A stretch of DNA of 64,000 nucleotides from Alteromonas naphthalenivorans (GCF_000213655.1 NC_015554.1:1860001-1924000), one strand, 5' to 3'. Positions 19,231 to 28,055 are shown, counted from the stretch's first letter. The notes: generated by a model not told the origin, from the letters alone. Numbers and translations: made by a program.

Positions 19231-19956
19231 TTAGCCTACAGGAGGCAAATCAAACCAAAGCGCAAGTGCTTCTTCATTGGCCAAAACCACTACCTTTTGC
19301 CCCAAGCCTAACCCTATTGCATCGCCTTTTGTTAAGGTAGTCATCTTGTCTGACTTAACATCGTTAACGGTTAATTCACCTTTCACAATATGCAAATAGC
19401 CAGCCCCCAAGGTTGGCGAAGATTCAACGGCCAAGTCGAAACTTTCCCCTCGGCTAAGGGCCAGTTTACTAATACGTGCATCTTGATTAATTTTTAACGA
19501 GCCGTCTTGCCCCGATTCACTGACAAGAAGCTCTAATCCGTTTTTATCACTAACCGATTTCTGTAAGTAGGCCGGCTGAACACCCGTTACGTTAGGCTCA
19601 ATCCAAATTTGAATAAAATTAACTTCCTCCTTATCAGACGCATTCATTTCAGAATGCCGAATGCCCTTCCCTGCACTCATCACTTGGATATCACCAGCAG
19701 GTATAACGTAGTCGTTACCCGTACTGTCTTTGTGTTTTAACGCACCGCTTACCACAAAAGAAATGATTTCCATGTCCCGGTGCCCATGGGTTTCAAAGCC
19801 TCTGCCCGGCTGTACGATATCGTCGTTAAATACCCTAAGTGCAGAAAACCCCATATGATTGGCATCATAGTACTGGCCAAATGAAAAGCTATGTTTGCTG
19901 TTAAGCCAACCAAGATTAACGTTACCTCGTTCGCTACCTTTTCGAATGTATTGCAT
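19231..19956 (-). CDS. Pirin family protein (YhhW-like)
   Basis: A 241-residue bicupin of the pirin family. Metal-binding residues of the N-terminal cupin are present: the HGHRDMEI motif supplies two His and GIRHSEMN supplies His and Glu. Bacterial pirins such as YhhW have quercetin 2,3-dioxygenase activity in vitro, but the natural role is unclear. The ATG is preceded by AAGGAT. It is flanked by 205 and 253 bp of non-coding DNA, so it is probably transcribed alone. Confidence 0.88.
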   Translation of the reverse strand: MQYIRKGSERGNVNLGWLNSKHSFSFGQYYDANHMGFSALRVFNDDIVQPGRGFETHGHRDMEIISFVVSGALKHKDSTGNDYVIPAGDIQVMSAGKGIRHSEMNASDKEEVNFIQIWIEPNVTGVQPAYLQKSVSDKNGLELLVSESGQDGSLKINQDARISKLALSRGESFDLAVESSPTLGAGYLHIVKGELTVNDVKSDKMTTLTKGDAIGLGLGQKVVVLANEEALALWFDLPPVG

Positions 19957-20209
19957 AATTATATCCTTTCATCGAGGCGCTTTTTAAGAACCATTAATGC
20001 GCCTGTTTTCGATAATTAACTTTCAATACACCATATTTTAGTTACTAAGCAGCGGGATAAAATTAGCGAAATTAGCACCGTTCATTCGCTTTTTGAGAAT
20101 GAATAAATTAGATATGAGTTTACGCTGGCGGTAATGTGATTTAAGGCAAAGGCGACAATAACGATAGAGCTAGAAAAACGCTAGGGCGAGAATAACGAAA
20201 GGCGATAAC

Positions 20210-21694
20210 TTAATCGGAGAATAATCTTAGTAACGCGGTTTTTATCGCGCTAGGGTGACATGCCAAATTAAGGCGTAAATAACCGGGGGCGTTAAAACTT
20301 GCCCCATCAACACCAATAACACCGCGCCGGCAGGCTTCAAGGAACGTATTTTGTGGAAAGTATTGATTCAAATTCAACCATAAAAAATAACCGGCTTCGC
20401 CCAACGTAAATGGGGTTGTTGGGCTAAGTACGTTCATAAGCGCTTTGGCGTATTGCCTATTGAACGCAATGGCCTTTAGTACTAGCGCTAACCAATCATC
20501 AGCTTTTTCATACGCCGCAATCAGTGCAACTTTTGCTACAGGTGTCGCCTCAAGATGGCAACTGTCTATTTCCTTCGCAAATTTAGCCCGTAATGCATCA
20601 TTCGCGATAATGGCATATGAGGCAGCGGGTATAGCCGATAAATTATATGCCTTACCGGCACTGTTTATTCGAATAATCATATCTTGCGCAAATGGGATAT
20701 TTATCGCGAAAGGTCTTATAACACACGCTTTATTGGTATTGGTGTTGCTCGAAGCATCAACAGTAGCATCGGCATCAATAAAACCAAATTCACTGTGCAC
20801 TTCATCAAGAATAAGGGTGATCTTGTGAGTATCACAAAAACGGGCAATATCATGTTGGTGTGTTTCGCTTAGCACTGTGCCTGTGGGGTTATTCGGGTGG
20901 CAAAGCACAAAAGCACTACAATCTGGATCTAATAACGCGGTTATCTTTATCTCTATACCGGTTTCTTTAAAACTAATCTCGTCGATACTCACATCAACGA
21001 GGTTTAGACCCTGCGCCGCAATTCTTTCTCGAAGGGGGCCGTAGGTAGGTGAAAGCACCATGACTTTATCACCTTTGGTGGTGCACACCTTCAACGCAGT
21101 ATCTACTGCAGCCATCACACTTGCCGTACTCACTACCGAATTGGCGGCAATGACTGCACCTTGTTTAGCGTAACGGGCTGCCACAACATCACCAATATCA
21201 CATGACTGATACCCATAATGCGAAGATACAAATGCCGAAATAGCATGGGCAATGTGCTTAGATGGCGCCGTGTCCATGTCGGCTATCCACATACTTACTG
21301 CGTGTTCTGGTGCATGCGGGAACCGAGTAGAAAGCGACGAAAACTTTAAGCGGCTTCTTGCGTTAGTTTCGCCATCGCCATCGCCATCGCCATCGCCATC
21401 GCCATCATTAGTATTGACCTCAATATCACCGCAACCCAAAGGTGTATACCACAGTGATGAGAATTGACTAAGTTGCGCAGAAAACAGGTTGTCAATATCG
21501 GCAACCTGTTGTTTCAACGCTGCGTTTATATCTACGCTGCTGTCTGCGAGTTTATCAGCGCCTGCTAGCGCGCTTGGCCTCACAGATTTATCGCCTTGCG
21601 AAGCTTTAGCGTCAGGCTTTGCCGCTTTAGCGCGAGGCTTTGCCGCTTTAGCGCGAGGCTTAGCTGCTTTAGCACTAGGTTTAGCCGCTTTCAT
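20210..21694 (-). CDS. ovoB: MalY/PatB-type PLP C-S lyase, probable OvoB
   Basis: A 494-residue fold-type I PLP enzyme of the MalY/PatB (cystathionine beta-lyase) group. Visible: HPNNPTGTVLSETH, the Asp motif LILDEVHSEFG, and the PLP lysine in NSAGKAYNLSAIPAA. It starts 51 bp after ovoA in the same direction. Ovothiol synthesis needs a PLP lyase to cleave the OvoA product, so OvoB is the likely function (inference). Oddities: about 45 N-terminal residues form a histone-H1-like tail of AKAAKPR repeats, followed by an acidic DGDGDG tract at about residues 97-108. The catalytic core begins only near residue 65, making the protein about 100 residues longer than usual. Alternative: general cysteine-S-conjugate lyase. 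Confidence 0.78.
   Translation of the reverse strand: MKAAKPSAKAAKPRAKAAKPRAKAAKPDAKASQGDKSVRPSALAGADKLADSSVDINAALKQQVADIDNLFSAQLSQFSSLWYTPLGCGDIEVNTNDGDGDGDGDGDGETNARSRLKFSSLSTRFPHAPEHAVSMWIADMDTAPSKHIAHAISAFVSSHYGYQSCDIGDVVAARYAKQGAVIAANSVVSTASVMAAVDTALKVCTTKGDKVMVLSPTYGPLRERIAAQGLNLVDVSIDEISFKETGIEIKITALLDPDCSAFVLCHPNNPTGTVLSETHQHDIARFCDTHKITLILDEVHSEFGFIDADATVDASSNTNTNKACVIRPFAINIPFAQDMIIRINSAGKAYNLSAIPAASYAIIANDALRAKFAKEIDSCHLEATPVAKVALIAAYEKADDWLALVLKAIAFNRQYAKALMNVLSPTTPFTLGEAGYFLWLNLNQYFPQNTFLEACRRGVIGVDGASFNAPGYLRLNLACHPSAIKTALLRLFSD
21371..21406 (-). repeat. Six-copy GCCATC hexanucleotide repeat inside ovoB
   Basis: Six perfect tandem copies of GCCATC (plus strand) encode (Asp-Gly)6 in the lyase. 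Unit length is a multiple of three, so copy-number change would alter protein length but not frame. Confidence 0.97.
21611..21694 (-). repeat. Four 21-bp tandem repeats encoding the AKAAKPR tail of ovoB
   Basis: Four head-to-tail 21-bp units (21611-21631, 21632-21652, 21653-21673, 21674-21694) encode MKAAKPS, AKAAKPR, AKAAKPR and AKAAKPD. Units 1 and 2 are nearly identical; the outer ones have drifted. The coded tail resembles bacterial histone H1-like repeats. Confidence 0.93.
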
Positions 21695-21745
21695 TCATGA
21701 CCTTCTTGGCAAAGAACACAACGCTTAAACGCTCTATACACAATA

Positions 21746-23845
21746 CTATCGCTTTTTAAACACGTTAAATTCAGACAATGTATGCTGATATTTACGCTTA
21801 GTTTCACGAATAACAAAAGGAATTTCAGTTGGTGCCCCTACTCGCTCAAAACTTTCTTTAAGCGTGGCTTCCAGCGCTTCTGTCGACGTTAACGTTTCAC
21901 CATTCTCGTCTTTATAACCACCTAACCATTCGCTACGTTCTGTGTATTCTTCCAACCACGTAAACGGTGAGGCTATTACCAGTATGCCGCCAGCATTAAG
22001 CCTTGCTGTAACGTCGTTCAGTACTTTCTTAGGGCTGTACACTCTATCAAGCAAGTTCCCCATAAAGATTAAGTCGTAGCCGGTAAATTGCGGCTTCAAA
22101 TTACAGGCGTCACCTTGAGCAAAGTGCACTTTATCGGCACATTCCGCTAAGCCCAAGTTACTTAACTTTCTGGCTTTAAATGAAGTTAGTTCGCCTTCTT
22201 CAATAAGGTTATAGCGGATTTCACCTCGTTCCTGCATAGCAACGGCGGTTTTAATAAACCGTGCAGAAAAATCGATACCATCAACATGGTCAAAATAGGT
22301 AGCTAATTCAAACGATGAACGGCCTACTGCGCACCCTAAGTCTAACGCCTTGCCGCCTTTATTTTCAGGCATGTAGCTTAAACAAAAATGAGCACTCGCT
22401 TTAGCGAAGTTTTCAACATTAAAGTAAGTGTCACCGTAATGGAACTCACTGTATTGTGATACCTGTGTATCGCTTTCGTAATCCAAATCATTTACCTGTA
22501 TGGGTAGCGCAGCTTCTACATAGCGAAAGCCTGCGTGTTGAAAAAAGTGACGGCGAAATGCATAACGGCTTTGTGCCATTGCCTCATTTCCCGTAGATAT
22601 CCAGCTTCCGCCTTTAATAAGGTTATGTTTGTTGTCAAAGGTAGGCGTAGTGAAATCATCGTACAACGGGTGCACTTTAAACCCATCAAAGGGGTAAATT
22701 GGCGTTTCCGTCCACTGCCATACGTTGCCCACTACATCGTAAAAATCACCGTTTTGGTTAACATCAACCGGTTCACTAGACGCGTACTTGTTCAGCGCAA
22801 TGTTATAGCCGTCTGAATAGGTGTTTTCGGTAATGCCCGCAAACTCACGTAGACGTAACCACTCATCTTCAGTAGGTAGTCGAATTAACGTGCCGGATTG
22901 TTCACTTTTATAATTACAGAAGGCTTTGGCTTCGTGGTAATTCACATCTACAGGCCAGCTCAGTGGTAACGGAAATGCTTCTAGCATACTGCGGTACAAA
23001 TAACCGTTGTCAGTCTTTACCCAAAAAGTCGGATGCGATGCTTTTGTGTATTCGCGCCATTTATTACCTTCTTCTTCCCAGTAATCTGAGTTCTCATATC
23101 CGCCTGCTTCTACAAACGTTAAAAACTCACCATTACTCACAACGAATTGACTGGCTTTGAATTCGGCTACGCTAGCTTGATGGTGACCATATTCGTTATC
23201 CCACCCATACAAGTCATCGTTCCATTGCTTGTTGCATATAACATCGCCACTTGGCACATCGATTAATGTATTGATTGGGGCGCCAGAGAAAACGTTACAT
23301 CTAGGCCAATTTTCGTTATCGGTCTTAACCTGGCTAATGGGCAGTTGACGGATAAGGACTGAGGACGTTTCTAAATGAATGCGTTCATGTTCAATACACA
23401 TCACCAGCGGCCACATTGGGCTTTCCCAATTGATAGGCATACTAAAATCGAGGGTTTCAATTACCGATAACACGAGATCGCGCACTTGGCGGCGATATTG
23501 ACGTACTTCATCAACAGAAGGCCATGCGTAGTTCTCGTCGTTAAGATCATCCCAACTCATTTCGTCTACACCAATGGCAAATAACGACTCGAATCTCGGG
23601 TTGATACGCTCAGAAATGATTTTAGCCAAAATAAGCTTATTGATAAAAAAAGTCGCGGTATGGCCAAAATAAAAGATAAGTGGATGGCGAAGCTTTTCAG
23701 CACGCTGGAAATAGGCGTCATCGCTTGCTAGGCAAGTAAATAGGCTTTCATAGGTATCAAACGAATCCGTAAAATACGCTTTTATTTCCTGACGTTTTTG
23801 CTCAACACTGCCCTGACTCAAATTGAGCGTACTCATAGCCTGCAT
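21746..23845 (-). CDS. ovoA: 5-histidylcysteine sulfoxide synthase / ovothiol synthase
   Basis: A 699-residue three-domain enzyme. Residues about 15-165: DinB-like domain with the iron ligands H62 (GHTATFF) and H153/H157 (IEHERIHLE). Residues about 180-450: formylglycine-generating/sulfatase-modifying-like domain ending in GGSWISTGNEAMAQSRYAFR and FFQHAGFRYV. Residues about 480-699: SAM methyltransferase with LDLGCAVGRSS. This is the OvoA architecture: oxidative coupling of cysteine to histidine, then N-methylation to give ovothiol A, a strong antioxidant thiol-histidine. Shorter EgtB-like enzymes lack the C-terminal methyltransferase. GAGGAT precedes the ATG. The probable lyase partner follows at 21694. 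Confidence 0.93.
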   Translation of the reverse strand: MQAMSTLNLSQGSVEQKRQEIKAYFTDSFDTYESLFTCLASDDAYFQRAEKLRHPLIFYFGHTATFFINKLILAKIISERINPRFESLFAIGVDEMSWDDLNDENYAWPSVDEVRQYRRQVRDLVLSVIETLDFSMPINWESPMWPLVMCIEHERIHLETSSVLIRQLPISQVKTDNENWPRCNVFSGAPINTLIDVPSGDVICNKQWNDDLYGWDNEYGHHQASVAEFKASQFVVSNGEFLTFVEAGGYENSDYWEEEGNKWREYTKASHPTFWVKTDNGYLYRSMLEAFPLPLSWPVDVNYHEAKAFCNYKSEQSGTLIRLPTEDEWLRLREFAGITENTYSDGYNIALNKYASSEPVDVNQNGDFYDVVGNVWQWTETPIYPFDGFKVHPLYDDFTTPTFDNKHNLIKGGSWISTGNEAMAQSRYAFRRHFFQHAGFRYVEAALPIQVNDLDYESDTQVSQYSEFHYGDTYFNVENFAKASAHFCLSYMPENKGGKALDLGCAVGRSSFELATYFDHVDGIDFSARFIKTAVAMQERGEIRYNLIEEGELTSFKARKLSNLGLAECADKVHFAQGDACNLKPQFTGYDLIFMGNLLDRVYSPKKVLNDVTARLNAGGILVIASPFTWLEEYTERSEWLGGYKDENGETLTSTEALEATLKESFERVGAPTEIPFVIRETKRKYQHTLSEFNVFKKR

Positions 23846-24456
23846 ATCAATCCTCTATATTTATTCTTTTTCGTCAGTGGGTGTAACGAGCTGTCGTTGC
23901 GTTTCACTTACACTTTCGTTTTAAGCATTAGCACTGTAATGAGTAATAACCTCTACATCACTTACTATACACCTTAATTGCAATTGGACATTAGAGTGAA
24001 GCCCTAATCACACATCTGCGAATTAGCGTCTTTAAGCAAGTGTACCTATGTACAATAGCGATAGCATACAAAACTAATAGTTAATCGTTTTTAGCAAAAA
24101 TTTATGACCAACATGCGACTGTCGCGAGAGCCTTTCTTCTATCTCTCACTCATTTTTATTAACGCCGCGGAGTCGAACACATTAGTTATAATGAATGTAA
24201 TCATTTTATAAGTGCTTAATACAAATTATAGACAGAGGAAGATCAGAAAAACTTTCAATGAGTTGCAGTACTTTTTCACCGCTATCTTACGTGTGTTTGT
24301 ACGTTTATCAATGCGGCATTGCTACTTAGTGGCTAGAACATCTTCTAACCTTAATAAAAGTTTTAGCATTGTGAATTTTATTTAATGAAACCTGCACGAA
24401 AATATACGCTGCTTATTCCAGCTTGCTGTGGTGCTAATACATTTTATTTCGAGCAT
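23846..24456. other. 611-bp intergenic region upstream of ovoA
   Basis: AT-rich DNA with no supportable gene. A 35-codon frame at 24104-24211 has no convincing ribosome binding site. The ovoA promoter should lie near 23850-24000 on the minus strand, but no convincing -35/-10 pair was found. Confidence 0.5.
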
Positions 24457-24484
24457 AAAAAAACCCGCAACAGTGTGCGGGTTT
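24457..24484 (-). terminator. Terminator of tRNA-Ser copy 1
   Basis: On the minus strand, AAACCCGCA, a short loop, TGCGGGTTT and a T run. It lies 9 bp beyond the CCA end of the tRNA and is conserved in the other two copies. Confidence 0.88.
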
Positions 24485-24492
24485 CTAGAACT

Positions 24493-24584
24493 TGGCGGAG
24501 AGGGAGGGATTCGAACCCCCGGAAGGTTTGACCCTTCGCCTGATTTCAAGTCAGGTGCATTAAACCGAGCTCTGCCACCTCTCC
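24493..24584 (-). tRNA. serT: tRNA-Ser (TGA), copy 1
   Basis: A 92-nt class II tRNA: acceptor GGAGAGG, long variable arm, anticodon loop CTTGAAA (TGA) and encoded GCCA end. It is identical over its whole length to the copies at 24743 and 37186. Its promoter and terminator are most similar to those of the distant copy 3. Confidence 0.97.
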
Positions 24585-24595
24585 AAGTGCTGCGT

Positions 24596-24623
24596 ATCTT
24601 AATGATATTTTTCAGCGTGTAAA
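24596..24623 (-). promoter_or_regulatory. Promoter of tRNA-Ser copy 1
   Basis: On the minus strand TTTACA (-35), 16 bp, TAAGAT (-10), then a GC-containing discriminator before the tRNA. The same elements precede copies 2 and 3. Confidence 0.6.
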
Positions 24624-24706
24624 GGGTAAATTTAAATTAAAAGCACTAAGTGATGAATTGATAAACAAACTGATTAAAAACTATTACATCCTAGTGGTTA
24701 CAGCAT

Positions 24707-24734
24707 AAAAAAACCCGCAACAATGTGCGGGCTT
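24707..24734 (-). terminator. Terminator of tRNA-Ser copy 2
   Basis: Same hairpin as copy 1 with two base changes (CCCGCACATTGTTGCGGG on the minus strand) followed by a T run. Confidence 0.86.
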
Positions 24735-24742
24735 TTAGAACT

Positions 24743-24834
24743 TGGCGGAGAGGGAGGGATTCGAACCCCCGGAAGGTTTGACCCTTCGCCTGATTTCAAG
24801 TCAGGTGCATTAAACCGAGCTCTGCCACCTCTCC
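24743..24834 (-). tRNA. serT: tRNA-Ser (TGA), copy 2
   Basis: Identical 92-nt sequence to copy 1, exactly 250 bp away and in the same orientation. Flanks on both sides are recognisably duplicated (AAACCCGCAAC before it and GTGATGAAT-ACAAAC after it on the plus strand), so copies 1 and 2 are a tandem duplication of a 250-bp unit. Confidence 0.97.
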
Positions 24835-24845
24835 AAGTACTGCGT

Positions 24846-24873
24846 ATTGTGGCGATTTTTTTTATTCTGTAAA
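24846..24873 (-). promoter_or_regulatory. Promoter of tRNA-Ser copy 2
   Basis: TTTACA (-35), 16 bp and CACAAT (-10) on the minus strand. The -35 is identical to copies 1 and 3, while the -10 region has diverged. Confidence 0.5.
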
Positions 24874-25120
24874 GTATTAATTTAATTAAATAGTGCTAAG
24901 TGATGAATAGACAAACAAACTGGTCAAAAAGTAACGGCTGGTGGTTAAATTTACACCACGTTAAAAACTAAATGCCACCCGCGAAGTGTTGTGCATTAAG
25001 TATTTTTTAACTTTCACCAGCATAACGTAAGAGCGTCACAATGCGTGTTCATTTTCGTAAAAAATGTGGGCCGCAAATCCGCGACACACATTTCTCTTTC
25101 ACACATTTGCAGATGTGCCA

Positions 25121-26587
25121 CTAAAGCCGAAACGACGCCATAATAGCAGGCACACCTGGGAACATACCGATTAAGGCCATTACCGTGCACAGCACAATAA
25201 AGGTAATACCCGGTATCAACCACCTACCCGCTTTACCCAGTTCACCTGCCCGTTCTTTACATCCAACTAGGCCTAAATTGTCTAATAGCATAGTAAAAGA
25301 CCAACCAAATACTGGATTAACTAATACAGAGGAAATAACCACTAGTGCTGCAGACTGGGTTGTTTTGCCTTCTCTTGTCATTTGCATGCCGGCTTCCATT
25401 AGCGGTAAAAACACACCGACAATAAGTGCAACACACAACACGGGAGGCCAAATAGCGAGATCCATCGGGTAACCCCAAATAGCAGCAACCACACATAGTA
25501 GGCCAGTGACTATCGCGCCCCCTGGAATAGGTCTTCGGGCAATTGAGGCAGGAACAATATAGGTTCCCCACGATGACGCAATGTTGCCTCCGCCCAGTAA
25601 ACTCCCTACGGCCTGACGGCTAGACGCGGCAATCATGGTGTCGTCGATATTCATATGTGCTTTGTCACTTTTTTTCGGATAGCTCAATTTTTGAAATACT
25701 TGATGCCCAAGAAAATCAGGAGACCACATAGACACCGCTAATACAGCAAATGGCAGAACAGCAATAAAATGAGACCAATTGGGTAATCCTAATTGCCAGC
25801 CTGTATTTTCACCCCACCAATAAGCCGGGTTTAAATTTGGCATACCGGGTGACGTGGTGAATTCAAACGGCGCGCCTAAAGCAAACGCAATAGTTGCAGC
25901 CATCGCTGCGCCCAATGGAATAGCCAACCAACGCTTTTGAATATGCTCTAACCATGCGTACATCAGTATGGTGGCAACAATAACAACAAATGCTAAGTAG
26001 GCCATATCGAAACTTTCTGCCCATGCAAACAGTTTTTTTACTTGCCCTGTAATGCCAATAAAACCTAAATACAATAAAAGGCCGCCACAAACTCCATTAC
26101 TGGTTAATTTGGCCAGTACACTGCCGCCTTTGGTGATCCCGAGTAAAAAGCCAAAAAAGCCTATTAACAACCCTAACGCCATTGGGTGGCCGCCCGACGC
26201 TACAATAAGTGGAACCAAAGGCAGCAAAGGACCATGGGTACCTGCTAGGTTCGCTGAAGGGTTAAATAAACCTGATATCAATACAACAAACAACACGGCG
26301 GCAATCAAAAGTTCAAACCGGACATTTTCTACCACAAATTCTGGTGATAACCCCAGTGGAGCCGCAAATGCCCCCACAACGGCCGCAACCATCACAATTT
26401 TACCTATCGTTGCTGCCATGCCAGGCACACAATCTTCCCACTCTATACGATAGTCTTTACCCGGTAGGTTTAATCGCCAGCGCTTTGGCGAGATTATTTG
26501 TAATTCGTGGTTGAGATAATCTTCTCTTGATTGGAATGTACTACTAGATTTGTGAAGTTGTTGATAAGAGGAACTTTCTTGAGACAC
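25121..26587 (-). CDS. DUF3360 family membrane permease
   Basis: A protein of about 488 residues with some 12 hydrophobic segments. It resembles DUF3360 proteins, which look distantly related to SulP/NCS2-type anion or nucleobase permeases: FNPSANLAGTHGPLLPLVPLIVASGGHP is a characteristic stretch. The true start is taken as GTG at 26587 (VSQESSSYQQLHKSS) because TAAGG lies just ahead and the family domain begins there. The frame extends to 26773, but the extra 62 residues have no family character. Substrate unknown. It is the first gene after tRNA-Ser copy 2 and has no site of the local operator type upstream. Confidence 0.72.
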   Translation of the reverse strand: MSQESSSYQQLHKSSSTFQSREDYLNHELQIISPKRWRLNLPGKDYRIEWEDCVPGMAATIGKIVMVAAVVGAFAAPLGLSPEFVVENVRFELLIAAVLFVVLISGLFNPSANLAGTHGPLLPLVPLIVASGGHPMALGLLIGFFGFLLGITKGGSVLAKLTSNGVCGGLLLYLGFIGITGQVKKLFAWAESFDMAYLAFVVIVATILMYAWLEHIQKRWLAIPLGAAMAATIAFALGAPFEFTTSPGMPNLNPAYWWGENTGWQLGLPNWSHFIAVLPFAVLAVSMWSPDFLGHQVFQKLSYPKKSDKAHMNIDDTMIAASSRQAVGSLLGGGNIASSWGTYIVPASIARRPIPGGAIVTGLLCVVAAIWGYPMDLAIWPPVLCVALIVGVFLPLMEAGMQMTREGKTTQSAALVVISSVLVNPVFGWSFTMLLDNLGLVGCKERAGELGKAGRWLIPGITFIVLCTVMALIGMFPGVPAIMASFRL

Positions 26588-26851
26588 ATAACACCTTACG
26601 ATTGCGGGAAGAAATCGCAAGACTATACATGTAAATGGAGTGTAACAATGCGACTGTGGTCGTACATGAGCGTTGATTTCACATTTATTACTGCTAGTAA
26701 TGTGAAAATTGGAGGCTGCATTCCACGACCCCTTCACTGGCAATCTCAGTTTTGAAGTCCTATTCAACGTCAAAAAATTAGTGAACGATCACACATTGTC
26801 GGCAAGTTACACCAACAAAAATACTCTTTAATCAGCAAATACATAGAGATT
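26588..26851. other. Intergenic region between DUF3360 and the NTF2-like gene
   Basis: Divergent intergenic DNA totalling 386 bp up to 26973; the right part holds the first direct-repeat operator. In the rest I see only the AAGG ribosome binding site for the DUF3360 GTG start. Confidence 0.45.
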
Positions 26852-26884
26852 TTGACCCTAAATTCACCCTGACTAACATAGGTT
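26852..26884 (+). promoter_or_regulatory. Direct-repeat operator/promoter 1 (NTF2-like gene)
   Basis: Half-sites TTGACCCT (26852-26859) and TTCACCCT (26863-26870), starts 11 bp apart, then 8 bp, then TAGGTT (26879-26884) as a -10-like hexamer. Points at the gene starting at 26974. One of eight sites with this architecture. Confidence 0.6.
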
Positions 26885-26973
26885 TATGTTGAGAGCGTAA
26901 CCCTTCGCACGACAAGGAAAAGCGTGAGCTTTGCTACATAGACCACTCACTCCACACACAGAATAGGATTATT

Positions 26974-27480
26974 ATGACAAACGGATTCGGATTGTTTTGC
27001 GTTCCAGCACTAATGGTTGCCCAGGTTAGTCTTGCATCAGTTGAAGATGCTGAAGCTGACATTCGTGGTATTGTCGAACAATTTCGTGTCAGTATTATCA
27101 ATCAAGATACGGAAGTTTTTAGTTCGCTATTCTTAAATGAAGACATTCCATTTGTCGCGGTGTTCAGCAAAGAAATGCTAGCCAAGAAGCGCATAGACAA
27201 GCCTGACTATCCAGCTATTATCGATTTTAGTGATTTTGGCTCTCCAGTTAAAATGCTGTCTGGAGACGAAACTCAAGAAGAGAAGATGTCGAATATCAAA
27301 GTACATACAGATGGATACCTCGCCAGCGTGCACTTTGATTATAAGGACTATGAAGGTGGTCAACAACGCTCATACGGAACCGAGTTGTGGAGCCTGATAA
27401 AAGTCGGTGGTGATTGGAAAATTACATCCGTCACTTTTTCCGTTACGGAGTTGGAAAGCTGGGAGTCGAGTACTAAATGA
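26974..27480 (+). CDS. Secreted NTF2-like (SnoaL) domain protein
   Basis: A 168-residue protein with a likely signal peptide (hydrophobic to about residue 20, cleavage near SLAS). An NTF2-like fold follows: VEDAEADIRGIVEQFRVSII at the start and GTELWSLIKVGGDWKITSVTF at the end, typical of SnoaL_3/DUF4440-like domains. Such domains can bind small ligands or be enzymes; none of the usual catalytic residues is certain. Downstream of operator 1 and followed by a good terminator. Confidence 0.7.
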   Translation: MTNGFGLFCVPALMVAQVSLASVEDAEADIRGIVEQFRVSIINQDTEVFSSLFLNEDIPFVAVFSKEMLAKKRIDKPDYPAIIDFSDFGSPVKMLSGDETQEEKMSNIKVHTDGYLASVHFDYKDYEGGQQRSYGTELWSLIKVGGDWKITSVTFSVTELESWESSTK

Positions 27481-27489
27481 ACATGCCTG

Positions 27490-27519
27490 TGCAGCAGAAG
27501 TATTTGCTGCCTTTTTTTT
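27490..27519 (+). terminator. Terminator after the NTF2-like gene
   Basis: GCAGCA, 8-base loop, TGCTGC, then a run of eight T. It also abuts the 3' end of the convergent marR gene. Confidence 0.85.
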
Positions 27520-27522
27520 CTT

Positions 27523-27945
27523 CTAAATCATCCGTAATAAGTTCAAGAGTTTATCGGCATTTTCTTTATCGAGGTTCTTAAGCATTGTTTGAGACTGCGC
27601 ATCAAAGGTTACACAGGCGTTATTGAACAACTCCTCTCCCGCCGCAGTAAGTTTTATTAAGCTCACTTTTGCGCCCCTTTCATTACTGTCTTTTGTCACA
27701 AGCCCGTTCTTTTCCATTGGCTGTAGTAGTCGAGTAATTCCCGATACCGATCTTGCTAGCGCGTCAGCAATATCAACTCGCCGAAGAGTATGACTTGGTG
27801 CTTTTATTAGAGTGAACAAAACCATGTATTCGGTTGAACCTATTCCATGTATATCCCCCAAACTATTATCTAAACGCTTAGTCATGATTGCTGTATTCAA
27901 CCACAAGTTTTTTGTTATTGATCCAGAGTCCGAATGTTGTTTCAT
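27523..27945 (-). CDS. MarR family transcriptional regulator
   Basis: A 140-residue winged-helix regulator. Seen: LRRVDIADALARSVSGITRLLQPMEKNGLV as the recognition region and the wing NERGAKVSLIKLTAAGEEL. Full family length. The ATG follows GAAGG. It lies downstream of a truncated oxidoreductase in the same direction, and MarR regulators often control such genes and themselves. The ligand is unknown. Confidence 0.86.
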   Translation of the reverse strand: MKQHSDSGSITKNLWLNTAIMTKRLDNSLGDIHGIGSTEYMVLFTLIKAPSHTLRRVDIADALARSVSGITRLLQPMEKNGLVTKDSNERGAKVSLIKLTAAGEELFNNACVTFDAQSQTMLKNLDKENADKLLNLLRMI

Positions 27946-28001
27946 AATATAATTACCTTCAAAAAATTTGCATGAGTATTAATAGTCAACAATAGTCCAA
28001 A

Positions 28002-28015
28002 AATTAGTTCTAATT
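28002..28015. promoter_or_regulatory. Palindrome upstream of marR, candidate MarR operator
   Basis: AATTAG-TT-CTAATT, a perfect 6-2-6 inverted repeat 57 bp before the marR start. Suits a dimeric winged-helix regulator, but assignment is by position only. Confidence 0.35.
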
Positions 28016-28045
28016 GTTTTTTTCATAGCCCTGTTGTCGATTTAT

Positions 28046-28055
28046 AGTTGCAACT
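28046..28055. promoter_or_regulatory. Second palindrome upstream of marR
   Basis: AGTTGCAACT, a perfect 10-bp palindrome between marR and the broken oxidoreductase. It could be a second operator half of the same system. Confidence 0.3.

Noticed and set aside
21371-21406. Tandem GCCATC array considered as a CRISPR or regulatory repeat
   Set aside because: There are no spacers and the repeat is in frame within the lyase gene, so it is a coding microsatellite.
24104-24211. A 35-codon plus-strand frame in the ovoA upstream region
   Set aside because: No good ribosome binding site, no domain, and no sign of conservation that can be judged here.
24428-24622. A 64-codon frame crossing tRNA-Ser copy 1
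   Set aside because: It is the antisense of a tRNA gene and its terminator; the coding appearance is accidental.
25101-25130. CACAT-TTGCAG-ATGTG hairpin as terminator of the DUF3360 gene
   Set aside because: Only five pairs and no T run on the minus strand after it.
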